A stretch of DNA of 42,762 nt from an uncultured Pelosinus sp. Lineage in GTDB: Bacteria; Bacillota; Negativicutes; UMGS1260. The translations under genes were made by a program, and so were the position numbers. The notes under the pieces are model-generated. The model ran no database searches, was not told where the DNA came from, and worked only from the letters and a program-made list of their open reading frames with translations. Every line of letters begins with the position of its first letter. The stretch's first letter is position 1. This document shows, one piece after another, positions 23,911 through 31,957 of the stretch. The stretch is from assembly GCA_900550105.1 (NCBI GenBank), contig URQW01000019.1, forward strand, positions 1 through 42,762. Direction: 5' to 3'.

Positions 23911-24909
23911 AAGCGAAGCCGCTTTTTCACGTACCCATTGAAGTCGCTGCAAATCAATATCGCCAGGAACAGTGCAGTCGGCGCCAATAATCACACCCGT
24001 TTTGCCTGCATCACGAATAATATCTGCTACAGCTGCCTCGATGTCGTCTTTTGTTCCGCTATATAACAAGCTATTCTTCGTATTATCAAGCCCGCCGATC
24101 ACAGCCCGACCGCCAAATAAAGCCTTAGCCTTTGACAAAGGGATTCCTTCGACGACAGCCGCATAATTGATGACTTTTGCTTCGTAGTCAGTGTACCAAC
24201 TTAAATCATTATGGCAGCCAGCGTAGCCGCAAATATGAAGAATATTATGAGCGCTGACCTGATTCGCAGCAGCCAAAATCTTCTTTTCTGCTGGCGCAAT
24301 AATTTCTTCATAGACTTCTCTGGTTACTTCCGGCTTCGGCAGATTCTGCACACTGAAATAGATTCCATCAGCACCGCCTTCTGTAATCACTCGTGTTGCC
24401 AGAGACGCTAAGTCCTCTGAAATCACGTCGAGAATTTCTTTCAGCGCCGCCTTATCTTCTTTTAGCAAGTTCACAAAAGCACCGTTCGGGTCCGCTGCAG
24501 TTTGTAAAAACTCCAAATAGCGCGGCGCCGCAAAGACATTATAAAAGAGCAGTACCTCTTTACCATAAGCATCTACCGCTTGTTTTACCAAGTTGACCTG
24601 TTCCTCAATCCAGCGAGCCTTAGGCCCAATTGGACGAATCGGCAAAGCTTCCTTAACAGACTTAATATCACGCAATGCCGCATTCGGATAGAGAAAGTAG
24701 CCATCACTCATAATCTTGATAAAATCAGGCTGGAAGCCCTCATAAAATCGTTTCAGACCTGCCAAATTGGCTGCGGCAATCGCCGGATTCCCTTCCCCTT
24801 CAGCCGTTTCCGCGTCGGGCAGGAAGTGATACCAAAAGCCAACAGGAATCCGATCTACCGGTTGATTTTGAAAAGCTGCGAGAACAAGTTCTTTTTTCGT
24901 TTGTGTCAT
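23908..24909 (-). CDS. URO-D family methyltransferase (possible selenoprotein)
   Basis: A 333-aa (to the TGA) member of the uroporphyrinogen decarboxylase superfamily. The HemE active-site residues are not evident. Instead it has the zinc pattern of corrinoid methyltransferases MtaA/MtbA: His225-x-Cys227 in HICGYAG and Cys312 in GADCTVPGD. Such enzymes move methyl groups from a methyl-corrinoid protein to a thiol. The frame continues beyond the TGA into a U-x-x-C-x-x-C tail (see the separate entry), giving 360 aa. ATG 24909 follows AAAGGGG. It leads an operon with a binding protein and two permeases. The methyl acceptor is unknown. Confidence 0.85.
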   Translation of the reverse strand: MTQTKKELVLAAFQNQPVDRIPVGFWYHFLPDAETAEGEGNPAIAAANLAGLKRFYEGFQPDFIKIMSDGYFLYPNAALRDIKSVKEALPIRPIGPKARWIEEQVNLVKQAVDAYGKEVLLFYNVFAAPRYLEFLQTAADPNGAFVNLLKEDKAALKEILDVISEDLASLATRVITEGGADGIYFSVQNLPKPEVTREVYEEIIAPAEKKILAAANQVSAHNILHICGYAGCHNDLSWYTDYEAKVINYAAVVEGIPLSKAKALFGGRAVIGGLDNTKNSLLYSGTKDDIEAAVADIIRDAGKTGVIIGADCTVPGDIDLQRLQWVREKAASL

Positions 24910-24968
24910 GATTTTATACCCCTTTATCGTTTCTTTTTAGACAACATAGCTTTTTTAGGCAACACAAA

Positions 24969-25007
24969 AAGGCTAAGCACAGAAAAATCCCTTCTGTGCT
25001 TAGCCTT
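24969..25007 (-). terminator. 16-bp perfect hairpin between the LysR and URO-D genes
   Basis: AAGGCTAAGCACAGAA pairs fully with TTCTGTGCTTAGCCTT around a 7-nt loop; on the minus strand five T follow. It is about 110 nt past the LysR stop and 60 nt before the URO-D start, so it either ends the LysR transcript or sits in the leader of the URO-D operon. Confidence 0.75.
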
Positions 25008-25115
25008 CAATCTTTTTGATCAGCTAAAGCGCCTAAAAATATTTTATTTGTTCCTTATATTACACAAGTGCTGCAGCGATGTCAATAGAAAATTTTACTA
25101 TCAAATAGTTTGACT

Positions 25116-26030
25116 TCATTTATAAAGTTCTTTAGTTAAGTCGATAAATTCGCGAGCAGCGCGAGATAAATAGCGACCTTTGCGATACAGAATCACAGCA
25201 GTCCGAGTTGGCGCTGGATCACCTAGAGAAAAATAGCAGGGAGGTTCCAGCAGTTGATGACGGCCGATCAAAGTGTCCGGCAACAAAGTAACACCAAGAC
25301 CAGCAGCTACTAAAGCCTCGGTCGATTCCATACTTTGACTTTCCAGTGTAATACGAGGTTTAAAGCCTACTGCAGCACAAAGATCTAAAATCCGTTGATG
25401 TAGCCGCTGACCTGATTTTACCATAATAAAGGGCTGATCTTTCAGCGCGGTCAGAGAAATCTGCGGCCGCACCTTTTTCGACTTACATTTGCCGTATTCC
25501 TGGCTTAACGGGTGGCTTGCCGGAATGGCCGCTACAATTTCTTCTGTAAAAATTGGTTCATAGTGAAATAAATTTTCATCAACAGGCAGCAGACCAATAG
25601 AAAAATCGGTTTGCCCATTAAGCGCCAGCATCTCCAGTTCTGCTGTCATGCCTTCGGCTAAAACAATTTCCACGCCGGGAAATTTCGCCTTAAACCGCGG
25701 CAAAATTTGCGGTAAAAAATGCGTACTGCGAAAAGGTGAACTGCCAATAGTGAGACGCCCCTTCTTTAGTTGAGCAATATCGGCAATCTCCTGGTCTAGC
25801 TCTGCTTCAAGCGCTAAAATTTTGCTTGCCGTTGCTACATACTTTTCGCCAGCAAGCGTCAGAGTAAGCGGCGTAGTGCCCCGATCAAACAAGCTCGCAC
25901 CAAGCTGTTTTTCTATGTTAATAATATACTGACTCAGTGAAGGCTGCGATATATAAAGCTGTTTCGCTGCCTGAGAAAAGCTCTTCGCTTCAGCTACTTT
26001 TAAGACATAAGCGATCTGTCGACGATCCAT
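25116..26030 (-). CDS. LysR-family regulator of tartrate genes
   Basis: A 304-aa LysR-type regulator: winged helix at residues 1-60 (SFSQAAKQLYISQPSLSQYI) and a two-lobed effector domain (about 90-300). TGGAGG lies 5 nt before ATG 26030. It is divergent from ttdA across 148 nt, as ttdR is to the E. coli ttd operon, so it probably activates L-tartrate use; the effector is inferred. The sequence does not allow me to separate TtdR from other LysR subgroups. Confidence 0.85.
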   Translation of the reverse strand: MDRRQIAYVLKVAEAKSFSQAAKQLYISQPSLSQYIINIEKQLGASLFDRGTTPLTLTLAGEKYVATASKILALEAELDQEIADIAQLKKGRLTIGSSPFRSTHFLPQILPRFKAKFPGVEIVLAEGMTAELEMLALNGQTDFSIGLLPVDENLFHYEPIFTEEIVAAIPASHPLSQEYGKCKSKKVRPQISLTALKDQPFIMVKSGQRLHQRILDLCAAVGFKPRITLESQSMESTEALVAAGLGVTLLPDTLIGRHQLLEPPCYFSLGDPAPTRTAVILYRKGRYLSRAAREFIDLTKELYK

Positions 26031-26090
26031 AATTCCTCCAGTTATAGTTTTTAACCTATTAAAATCATAATTATATTAATATTAGACCTA

Positions 26091-26112
26091 TATTGTTACC
26101 TATTATACAATA
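26091..26112. promoter_or_regulatory. Candidate LysR operator in the lysR-ttdA gap
   Basis: TATTGT (26091-26096) and ACAATA (26107-26112) are inverted arms separated by 10 nt, close to the T-N11-A pattern of LysR sites, located midway between the divergent genes. Confidence 0.45.
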
Positions 26113-26178
26113 GTAAAAAAAGTAAGACAATGCTGAATTTACTACTCTATTTCAGCATCATTAAAAGGAGGTTTTTCT

Positions 26179-27078
26179 GTGACACAAGAACAGAAAAAGC
26201 AGTCAATGATTGACACTGTAGCAAAATTCACGGCTGCTGTGGGCAAGTACTTGCCTGATGATGTACTGGCAAAACTCGAAGAACTAGGCGCGAAAGAAAC
26301 GACCCAGCTAGGAAAAGTCGTTTACGATTCCATGTTTCAAAATCTCCAATCTGCCAAAGAGCTAAACCGCCCTTGCTGCCAAGATACTGGTGTCATTCAA
26401 TACTACGTAAAAGCAGGCGCCCACTTTCCGCTACTTGGCGAATTACGGGAGATCTTAGACGCTGCCGTAAAAGAAGCAACCATAACAGCGCCACTCCGCC
26501 ATAATGCCGTTGAACCCTTTGAAGAAAAGAATACTGGCGATAATACCGGCACAAGAATCCCTTGGATCAACTGGGAGATCATTCCTGACGATAGCAGTAT
26601 TACCATTGAAGCTTATATGGCAGGCGGCGGCTGTAGTTTGCCTGGTCAGGCAAAGACGTTGATGCCTTCCGCTGGCTACGAAGGAATTGTTGAGTTTGTT
26701 TTTGATGTCATTACATCCTATGGCATTAACGCCTGCCCACCGCTGCTCGTCGGCATTGGCGTAGCTGGATCCATCGATGTCGCATCAGAGCTTTCGAAGA
26801 AAGCCATTTTGCGTCCCTTAGAAACAAAACACCCCCATCCCAATGGCGCAGCCATGGAAAAACTCCTGGAAAAGGGCTTAAACGATCTAGGCCTTGGACC
26901 GCAAGGCTTAGCCGGTCAGGACTCGGTCATGGGCGTTCACATTGAATCAGCAGCCAGACATCCTTCCACAATCAGCGTCGCCGTATCCGTGGGCTGTTGG
27001 GCCCATCGCCGCGGCACCATCCGCATCCATGAAGATTTGTCCTATGAAATTATTTCCCACAAGGAGGTAACACTGTGA
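26179..27078 (+). CDS. ttdA: L(+)-tartrate dehydratase alpha subunit
   Basis: A 299-aa iron-sulfur hydro-lyase subunit that closely follows E. coli TtdA along its length (e.g. NRPCCQDTG, PLRHNAVEPF, YMAGGGCSLPGQAKTLMPS, MGVHIESAARHPST). Cluster ligands are probably Cys67, Cys152 and Cys273. With TtdB it removes water from L-tartrate to give oxaloacetate; class I fumarases are relatives, but the resemblance to TtdA is clearly higher. GTG 26179 follows AAAGGAGG by 8 nt. ttdB overlaps its stop by 4 nt. Confidence 0.94.
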   Translation: MTQEQKKQSMIDTVAKFTAAVGKYLPDDVLAKLEELGAKETTQLGKVVYDSMFQNLQSAKELNRPCCQDTGVIQYYVKAGAHFPLLGELREILDAAVKEATITAPLRHNAVEPFEEKNTGDNTGTRIPWINWEIIPDDSSITIEAYMAGGGCSLPGQAKTLMPSAGYEGIVEFVFDVITSYGINACPPLLVGIGVAGSIDVASELSKKAILRPLETKHPHPNGAAMEKLLEKGLNDLGLGPQGLAGQDSVMGVHIESAARHPSTISVAVSVGCWAHRRGTIRIHEDLSYEIISHKEVTL

Positions 27079-27680
27079 GTAAAGTCTTAACAACTCCCAT
27101 CAAAAATGAAGATTTAGCTGATATTACTGCAGGTGATATTGTCTATCTGGACGGCTATCTCATTACCTGCCGCGATGTAGCCCATCGCCGCCTTATTGAA
27201 CAAGGCCGCAAACTGCCTGTTGATTTAGCGGGACGGGCGATCTTCCATGCTGGTCCCATTGTTGCCAAAGACGGCGATGGCTGGAAAATGATTTCGATCG
27301 GACCAACGACTAGCATGCGCATGGAAAAGTTCGAAAAAGAATTTGTCAAAGAAACTGGTGTAAAGCTAATCATCGGCAAAGGCGGCATGGGGCCGGAAAC
27401 GGTGGAAGCCTGCCAAGAGCATAAAGCGCTTCATGCCGTATTTCCTGGCGGCTGTGCCGTACTAGCGGCAACAGAGGTCGAAGAAATCGAAGGTGTCGAA
27501 TGGCAAGAACTTGGTATGCCTGAGTCACTGTGGATTTCCCGTGTAAAAAACTTCGGTCCGCTCATCATTTCGATTGATACAAAAGGCAACAACTTATTTG
27601 AGAAAAACAAAGCCATTTTTAACGAAAAGAAACAGGCGATTGTCGCTGAAATCTGCAAACAAGTCAGTTATATTAAATAA
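27075..27680 (+). CDS. ttdB: L(+)-tartrate dehydratase beta subunit
   Basis: A 201-aa beta subunit resembling E. coli TtdB throughout, including LTTPIKNEDL, TCRDVAHRRLIE, FHAGPIV, GPTTSMRMEKFE and IIGKGGMGPET. It completes the active site with TtdA. GTG 27075 overlaps the ttdA stop (GTGA), and AAGGAGG lies 8 nt before it inside ttdA, so translation is coupled. Confidence 0.94.
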   Translation: MSKVLTTPIKNEDLADITAGDIVYLDGYLITCRDVAHRRLIEQGRKLPVDLAGRAIFHAGPIVAKDGDGWKMISIGPTTSMRMEKFEKEFVKETGVKLIIGKGGMGPETVEACQEHKALHAVFPGGCAVLAATEVEEIEGVEWQELGMPESLWISRVKNFGPLIISIDTKGNNLFEKNKAIFNEKKQAIVAEICKQVSYIK

Positions 27681-27686
27681 AATCTT

Positions 27687-27703
27687 CCCCCGCATTGCGG
27701 GGG
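27687..27703 (+). repeat. Short GC-rich hairpin between ttdB and the transporter gene
   Basis: CCCCCGCA and TGCGGGGG can pair with almost no loop, 6 nt after the ttdB stop. There is no T-run, so it is more likely a message-stabilising or partial stop element than a full terminator. Confidence 0.45.
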
Positions 27704-27745
27704 CTTCTTACTCTATACGAACTTATGATATAAGGAGATACTTCT

Positions 27746-29200
27746 ATGAGTAACAAGAAAGCACTTTGGTCTCTTATAGGCCTTGCCGTTATGCTGGCAA
27801 TCGTTTTAATGCCAACACCGATCGGACTATCCATTGCCGGTCAGCGAGTTCTAGCCGTCCTTGCTTTTGCTGTAATTATGTGGGTTACAGAAGCTATTCC
27901 CTATCCTTTAAGCGCCTTACTAATTATTGTCTTTCTGATCCTATATCTCGGCTTTGCCCCCGCAAAAGGAATAGAAGGTCCGCTGCTTGGCACAGGTAAA
28001 GCAATTCCCTTAGCGCTAAGCGGTTTCATTAACTCCGGCTGGGTTCTTGTGGCCGCAGGGCTGTTTATGGCGGCAGGTATTTTAACAACCGGCCTAGAAA
28101 AGCGAATTGCTTTAAGCATCTTACGTCTTGTCGGTACAAAAACAAACCGAATCTTTGCCGGAATGATTCTAGTCATGCTCGTTCTAGATTTTCTCATTCC
28201 CTCGATGACAGCAAGAGCGGCAACCATGACCCCCATCGCAATGGGATTAATCGCCGCCTTCGGCGTAGATAGAAAAAGCGTCTTTGCCCGTTCGCTCTTA
28301 ATTACAGTGGCTATTATGTCTTCCATTTCAGGGATCGGTATCCTCACCGCTGCTGCGCCAAATGCCATATTTCTCGGTTTTGCCAACAACATCTTTCATA
28401 AAAGCATTACTTGGGGACAATGGCTTGTTTACAGCATGCCTTACTGTCTGCTCTTATCGATTACCTTCTATTTTCTCATTACCCGCCTAAACCGCTTTGA
28501 GTTTTCTGAGGTGCCAGGCGGCAAAACAGCCATTCAGAGGGCGTTGCAAGAAATTGGCCCTACGACAAACGAAGAAAAACGAATCCTTACTATTTTTCTT
28601 TTCACTATTTTTCTCTGGGCCAGCGAAAGCTATCATAGAATTGATCCTAATACCGTAGCAATCCTTTCTGTTGCGTTGATGCTGCTACCTGGGATTGGCG
28701 TTACTACTTGGAAAGAAATTTCTAGCAAAGTAGACTGGGGAACCATTTTACTATTTGGTGCTGGTATTTCCCTTGGCGAATCGCTGCTCAGCTCCGGCGC
28801 CGCGATCTGGCTGGCAAAAGCTACACTCGGCAGCATGGGACTGGAAAAAATGACGCCGCCTGTTATGATGATAATCATCGTCATTGCCCTCTTAATTATT
28901 CGGTTCGCCTTTGCCAGCATCACCTCGGCAACGGCAGCGCTTGTTCCGACAGTCATGGGATTTTTACTCAGTCTCAATAACCCGGACCTCCCGGTATTTG
29001 GTATGACTCTGATTGCTACCTATACAGTTTGCTTCGCCTTTATTTTACCGGTAAATTCGCCGCAGGCCATGATTGCCTACGCTACTGACACGTTTGAAGT
29101 AAAAGATATGGTCAAAATCGGCATTCCCCTCACGCTAGTGGCTTTTGCCCTTGTCGTGCTTTTCAGTTTTACCTACTGGCACTGGCTCGGTCTGATCTAA
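27746..29200 (+). CDS. DASS-family dicarboxylate/tartrate transporter
   Basis: A 484-aa membrane protein with about 12 helices, of the divalent anion:sodium symporter family (VTEAIPYPLSALLIIV near residue 48; FAFASITSATAALVPTVMGF in the second half, with the family's S-x-T-x-A substrate motif; NSPQAMIAYAT near the end). It lies 65 nt after ttdB, with AAGGAG before ATG 27746. Position suggests it imports L-tartrate, possibly by exchange with succinate as TtdT does; the mode (sodium symport or exchange) cannot be told from sequence. Confidence 0.9.
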   Translation: MSNKKALWSLIGLAVMLAIVLMPTPIGLSIAGQRVLAVLAFAVIMWVTEAIPYPLSALLIIVFLILYLGFAPAKGIEGPLLGTGKAIPLALSGFINSGWVLVAAGLFMAAGILTTGLEKRIALSILRLVGTKTNRIFAGMILVMLVLDFLIPSMTARAATMTPIAMGLIAAFGVDRKSVFARSLLITVAIMSSISGIGILTAAAPNAIFLGFANNIFHKSITWGQWLVYSMPYCLLLSITFYFLITRLNRFEFSEVPGGKTAIQRALQEIGPTTNEEKRILTIFLFTIFLWASESYHRIDPNTVAILSVALMLLPGIGVTTWKEISSKVDWGTILLFGAGISLGESLLSSGAAIWLAKATLGSMGLEKMTPPVMMIIIVIALLIIRFAFASITSATAALVPTVMGFLLSLNNPDLPVFGMTLIATYTVCFAFILPVNSPQAMIAYATDTFEVKDMVKIGIPLTLVAFALVVLFSFTYWHWLGLI

Positions 29201-29308
29201 AGGGACTCATATTAAAGCTATGACCGCCTCAATAGAGAAGTTATCACAAATTTGTCACAACCTTACGCTATGATAAGTAATACTTTCTTTTCATAGGAGG
29301 ATTCACTT

Positions 29309-29545
29309 ATGATATCAAAGGCAGATATAAATTTTTACTTAAATATAGCCTTATTCTGTTTGGGCTTGATCAGCGCTGGAACAGGGATCTTGTTATCACT
29401 CAAACTGCCGGAACTAAGGGTTTTGCCGCTCAAACCCTTTCACGAATGGTCGAGCTATATTTTAACAGGTCTCGTACTAATTCATCTCTTCTTTCATTCT
29501 GGCTGGATAAAGACCATGGTCAGAAATAAACTTACGTCAAAATAG
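29309..29545 (+). CDS. DUF4405 small membrane protein
   Basis: A 78-aa protein with two membrane helices (about 8-28 and 47-65). His residues lie at the ends of the helices (KPFHEWSSYIL and LIHLFFHSGW), the layout of DUF4405, a domain related to cytochrome b-type membrane proteins that could ligate heme. The function is not known. AGGAGG precedes ATG 29309. It stands alone, with a terminator right after it; the palindrome ACAAATTTGT lies about 60 nt upstream. Confidence 0.75.
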   Translation: MISKADINFYLNIALFCLGLISAGTGILLSLKLPELRVLPLKPFHEWSSYILTGLVLIHLFFHSGWIKTMVRNKLTSK

Positions 29546-29560
29546 GAACATCCCCTTAAA

Positions 29561-29585
29561 GCTCTCGGCTGCATCGCCGAGAGCT
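29561..29585 (+). terminator. Intrinsic terminator
   Basis: GCTCTCGGC pairs with GCCGAGAGC around TGCATC and is followed by TTCTCCTTT, 16 nt past the DUF4405 stop. Confidence 0.8.
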
Positions 29586-29605
29586 TCTCCTTTAGATAAA
29601 GCGGA

Positions 29606-29645
29606 AGCCCCCAGTCATAGATTTATTCATCTATAACTAGGGGCT
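29606..29645 (-). terminator. Hairpin past the secreted repeat protein
   Basis: AGCCCC-AGT-ATAGAT and ATCTATA-ACT-GGGGCT arms, about 25 nt past the stop at 29670 on the minus strand; the following T-run is weak. Confidence 0.55.
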
Positions 29646-29669
29646 AGCGGCAAATCTATATTCCTTTAT

Positions 29670-30368
29670 TCAATTCATGCCTTGTTGAAAAGCATGAGGG
29701 CCGTGTTGCCCGGGAAATCCTTGCGGTTTCATCGCCTTATGAATACTTTTCATATCTTCTTTAAAGGTATTTTCATCGACGCCTAAAGATGCGGCCACAT
29801 CCTGCCAGGAGTTATTGATCCGCTTTTGCGCTAATATATCACCAATTGATTTTCCCGTATTTTGGGCCAATGCATTAGCTACAGTAATATCACGCGGATG
29901 ATAACCTTGCCCAAGCAGGTCAAGCGAAGTTTGCTTGGAGATTTTCAGTTTCTGTTCCATTCGCGTTGCAGCAATATCATTACGGGTCGCTTTCATTTGC
30001 TCTTTGCTCACCCCCAATGTCTGCGCCACATCTTTCCAAGTATTATCATACGTCTTAGCCTGCATCACTTCTGTTAAAGATTTTCCGCTGGCTTTTGCCA
30101 AAAAAGAAGCTCGGAAAATATCGCGAAAAGCGATATGCTCTTGCTGATATTTCAAAACTTCATCTTTACTTACACCAAAAACGCTTGAAACATGTTCTGC
30201 AAATTGATTCGGGTTTGGAGCAAATTTACCTTGATGCACAATTGGCGGTTGTTCGCCACCTTCAAATTGCGGTGACGCATTCACAACGAAAGGACTCATC
30301 GTTCCGGCAAGAATGGCGATCCCTGCAGTCAAACCTAAAATACGCTGTTTATTGAATATTTGTTTCAT
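29670..30368 (-). CDS. Secreted protein with duplicated helical unit
   Basis: A 232-aa protein with a signal peptide (residues 1-31, cleavage near VNA/SPQ) followed by two copies of one unit. Copy one contains GKSLTEVMQAKTYDNTWKDV (95-114) then LGVSKEQM; copy two contains GKSIGDILAQKRINNSWQDV (172-191) then LGVDENTF. Both end in a short amphipathic helix that looks like a small DNA-binding or LysM-like turn but lacks family signatures. A His/Gln/Gly-rich tail follows (GFPGQHGPHAFQQG). I know no function; secretion to the periplasm or surface is likely. Monocistronic. Confidence 0.7.
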   Translation of the reverse strand: MKQIFNKQRILGLTAGIAILAGTMSPFVVNASPQFEGGEQPPIVHQGKFAPNPNQFAEHVSSVFGVSKDEVLKYQQEHIAFRDIFRASFLAKASGKSLTEVMQAKTYDNTWKDVAQTLGVSKEQMKATRNDIAATRMEQKLKISKQTSLDLLGQGYHPRDITVANALAQNTGKSIGDILAQKRINNSWQDVAASLGVDENTFKEDMKSIHKAMKPQGFPGQHGPHAFQQGMN

Positions 30369-30494
30369 GGTCCATCCCCCTCAAGAATATTTTTAGTATC
30401 TTTAGGCTTATTATAGCCAGCAAATATGACAACTTTATGATAATCCGAAGGGGATTCATTACTTTTTATAAAAACAGTAAAAATCACTGCTAAC

Positions 30495-30743
30495 TTAGAG
30501 GTATTCTTCGTTCTTGACGATATAAGCTTCGCCATAGCTTATAATATAGGGCAATAATTGTCCATAAGTATCACGTATAATTTCATTAAACTCTTGCTTG
30601 CCAACAACCACAAGTTTAGGTAGTACCTTTTTTAATGTTCCATGACATTCAGGAATATTTCTTACTAGCATTAGTTGCTGCCACATAAACCGAGTATTGG
30701 CATTGAAAAGTTCTTCTTCAAACGGTTCTGGCTCAAAGCTCAT
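30495..30743 (-). CDS. Small hypothetical protein
   Basis: An 82-aa acidic protein, starting MSFEPEPFEEELF, without signal peptide or membrane segment. Predicted helices contain FMWQQLMLVRNIPECHG and EFNEIIRDTYGQLLPYII. The start at ATG 30743 is supported by AAAGGAGG, which makes it a credible gene. No family recognised; it is monocistronic between the secreted repeat protein and a zinc-ribbon-like protein. Confidence 0.6.
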   Translation of the reverse strand: MSFEPEPFEEELFNANTRFMWQQLMLVRNIPECHGTLKKVLPKLVVVGKQEFNEIIRDTYGQLLPYIISYGEAYIVKNEEYL

Positions 30744-30811
30744 TGTTTCCGCCTCCTTTTTGAATAAAATTCGACATTTTTAGTCATTTTCCTTCAATGG
30801 AAATAAAATAA

Positions 30812-30849
30812 AACCACCGCAATAAAGCTGCTGCTTTACTTCGATGGTT
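30812..30849 (-). terminator. Intrinsic terminator
   Basis: On the minus strand AACCA-CG-AAGTAAAGC pairs with GCTTTAT-CG-TGGTT and is followed by a T-rich stretch, just past the stop at 30879. Confidence 0.6.
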
Positions 30850-30878
30850 GTAATACATTCTACAAATGAATTTTTCTA

Positions 30879-31199
30879 CTACTTTCTAACTACACCAAGC
30901 TGCTGGCTGATTTCACCTTGTACCAAAAGCGTATTATTGGCTTCTTCTTTTTTAACGCCAATTACGTTACATTGCTTGCAGAAATAGTACGTATATACCG
31001 TCTCTGAATAATGATCACTCCCTGGCGCCCCCCAACGCATTACTTTTTTCCGCGGAGATTCTTCCATGGTACAATTGCATTTTTCACAAATCGTTTTGAT
31101 CACCCTCAAAATCAGCTTATTATTTAAGATATACCACATTCCCGGCAATAATAAAAGCTTTATTTTCGGAAATGTCCAAATGCACCTAATAATTCCCAA
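30879..31199 (-). CDS. Small protein with two CxxC pairs (zinc-ribbon-like)
   Basis: The C-terminal 74 residues carry C-E-K-C (plus a third Cys two residues on) and, after about 30 residues, C-K-Q-C, spaced like a zinc ribbon. The part between, ending ETVYTYYF, would form the ribbon strands. The start is uncertain: TTG 31199 gives 106 aa with a hydrophobic stretch at the front, ATG 31139 (MWYIL) gives about 86, and GTG 31103 gives 74. None has a good ribosome site. I do not recognise a family. It is divergent from the TRIC-type channel gene. Confidence 0.55.
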   Translation of the reverse strand: MGIIRCIWTFPKIKLLLLPGMWYILNNKLILRVIKTICEKCNCTMEESPRKKVMRWGAPGSDHYSETVYTYYFCKQCNVIGVKKEEANNTLLVQGEISQQLGVVRK

Positions 31200-31217
31200 T
31201 CTTTTTTTAAATTTTTC

Positions 31218-31245
31218 TTGACTAAAAAAATACTCCAGCTATAAT
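31218..31245 (+). promoter_or_regulatory. Promoter of the TRIC-type channel gene
   Basis: TTGACT (31218-31223), 16 nt, TATAAT (31240-31245), about 50 nt before the start codon. Confidence 0.7.
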
Positions 31246-31293
31246 ATAGTCACTATTTTGATAAGAACTATAGCTAAAGGAGCTCTTCTACAA

Positions 31294-31926
31294 ATGATCC
31301 ATATCGACTTAGCAATAAGTATGAATCTGCTCGGCATCATTGCCTTTGCCTTCGCTGGCGCAATGAAAGCAATCCAAGAACACTTAGATCTTCTCGGAAT
31401 CCTTATTTTAGGTATCGTTTACGCCCTCGGCGGCGGCGTAGTGCGAGATATATTAATTAATCGAATTCCTTACGCATTTTCCGCCAATGTCGATGTAGCC
31501 GTAGCAGCGTTGGGAGTTATTATGGCAGGTGTAGTCTATCGATTGCTAAAGCGCGATATATCTAACCGCTCTTACATCCTCATTCCAGATGCCCTAGGCT
31601 TAGCCGCATTTACTACTGCGGGCGCCGTTACGGCCCATCAAACAGGTATATCCGGAATAGGACTTATTTTTCTTGCTGCAATTACTGCTGTTGGCGGCGG
31701 TGTTATCGGAGATTTATTACTAGGAAAAATTCCCGCTGTTTTAAAAAATGACTGTTATGCAACTTGTTCGATTCTTGGCGGCCTTTGTTTCTATTTAGCG
31801 ACAATGTGGAATGTTGATCTAGGTATCACCTCACTTGTAAGCAGCAGCATTACCTTCTTGATTCGTTTATTAGCCATACGCGGGCAATGGAGTCTACCAA
31901 AACTAACCTGGCAAAAGACCAGTTAA
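31294..31926 (+). CDS. TRIC/UPF0126 family membrane channel (YadS-like)
   Basis: A 210-aa membrane protein with seven helices arranged as two similar halves, each holding a Gly-rich kink: ALGGGVVRDIL in the first and AVGGGVIGDLLLG in the second. This is the UPF0126/TRIC fold, shown for prokaryotic members to form trimeric cation (potassium) channels; some relatives are linked to glycine uptake. ATG 31294 follows AAAGGAG at a somewhat long distance (11 nt); a TTG further upstream would place hydrophilic residues before helix one. Convergent with the YkvI-type gene. Confidence 0.85.
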   Translation: MIHIDLAISMNLLGIIAFAFAGAMKAIQEHLDLLGILILGIVYALGGGVVRDILINRIPYAFSANVDVAVAALGVIMAGVVYRLLKRDISNRSYILIPDALGLAAFTTAGAVTAHQTGISGIGLIFLAAITAVGGGVIGDLLLGKIPAVLKNDCYATCSILGGLCFYLATMWNVDLGITSLVSSSITFLIRLLAIRGQWSLPKLTWQKTS

Positions 31927-31957
31927 AGCTCCTCGTGATTAAAAATTCATTTCAGTA

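Noticed and set aside
23911..24909. Uroporphyrinogen decarboxylase HemE of heme synthesis
   Set aside because: The HemE active-site pattern is not evident, there are no heme genes nearby, and the zinc-ligand pattern fits methyltransferases of the superfamily.
24580..25113. Plus-strand frame of 177 codons
   Set aside because: Mostly antisense to the methyltransferase gene and crosses a strong hairpin; no ribosome site or recognisable domain.
27687..27703. Full terminator between ttdB and the transporter
   Set aside because: There is no T-run after the hairpin, and the genes fit one transcription unit.
27901..28392. Minus-strand frame of 163 codons
   Set aside because: Antisense to the DASS transporter; an artefact of codon bias.
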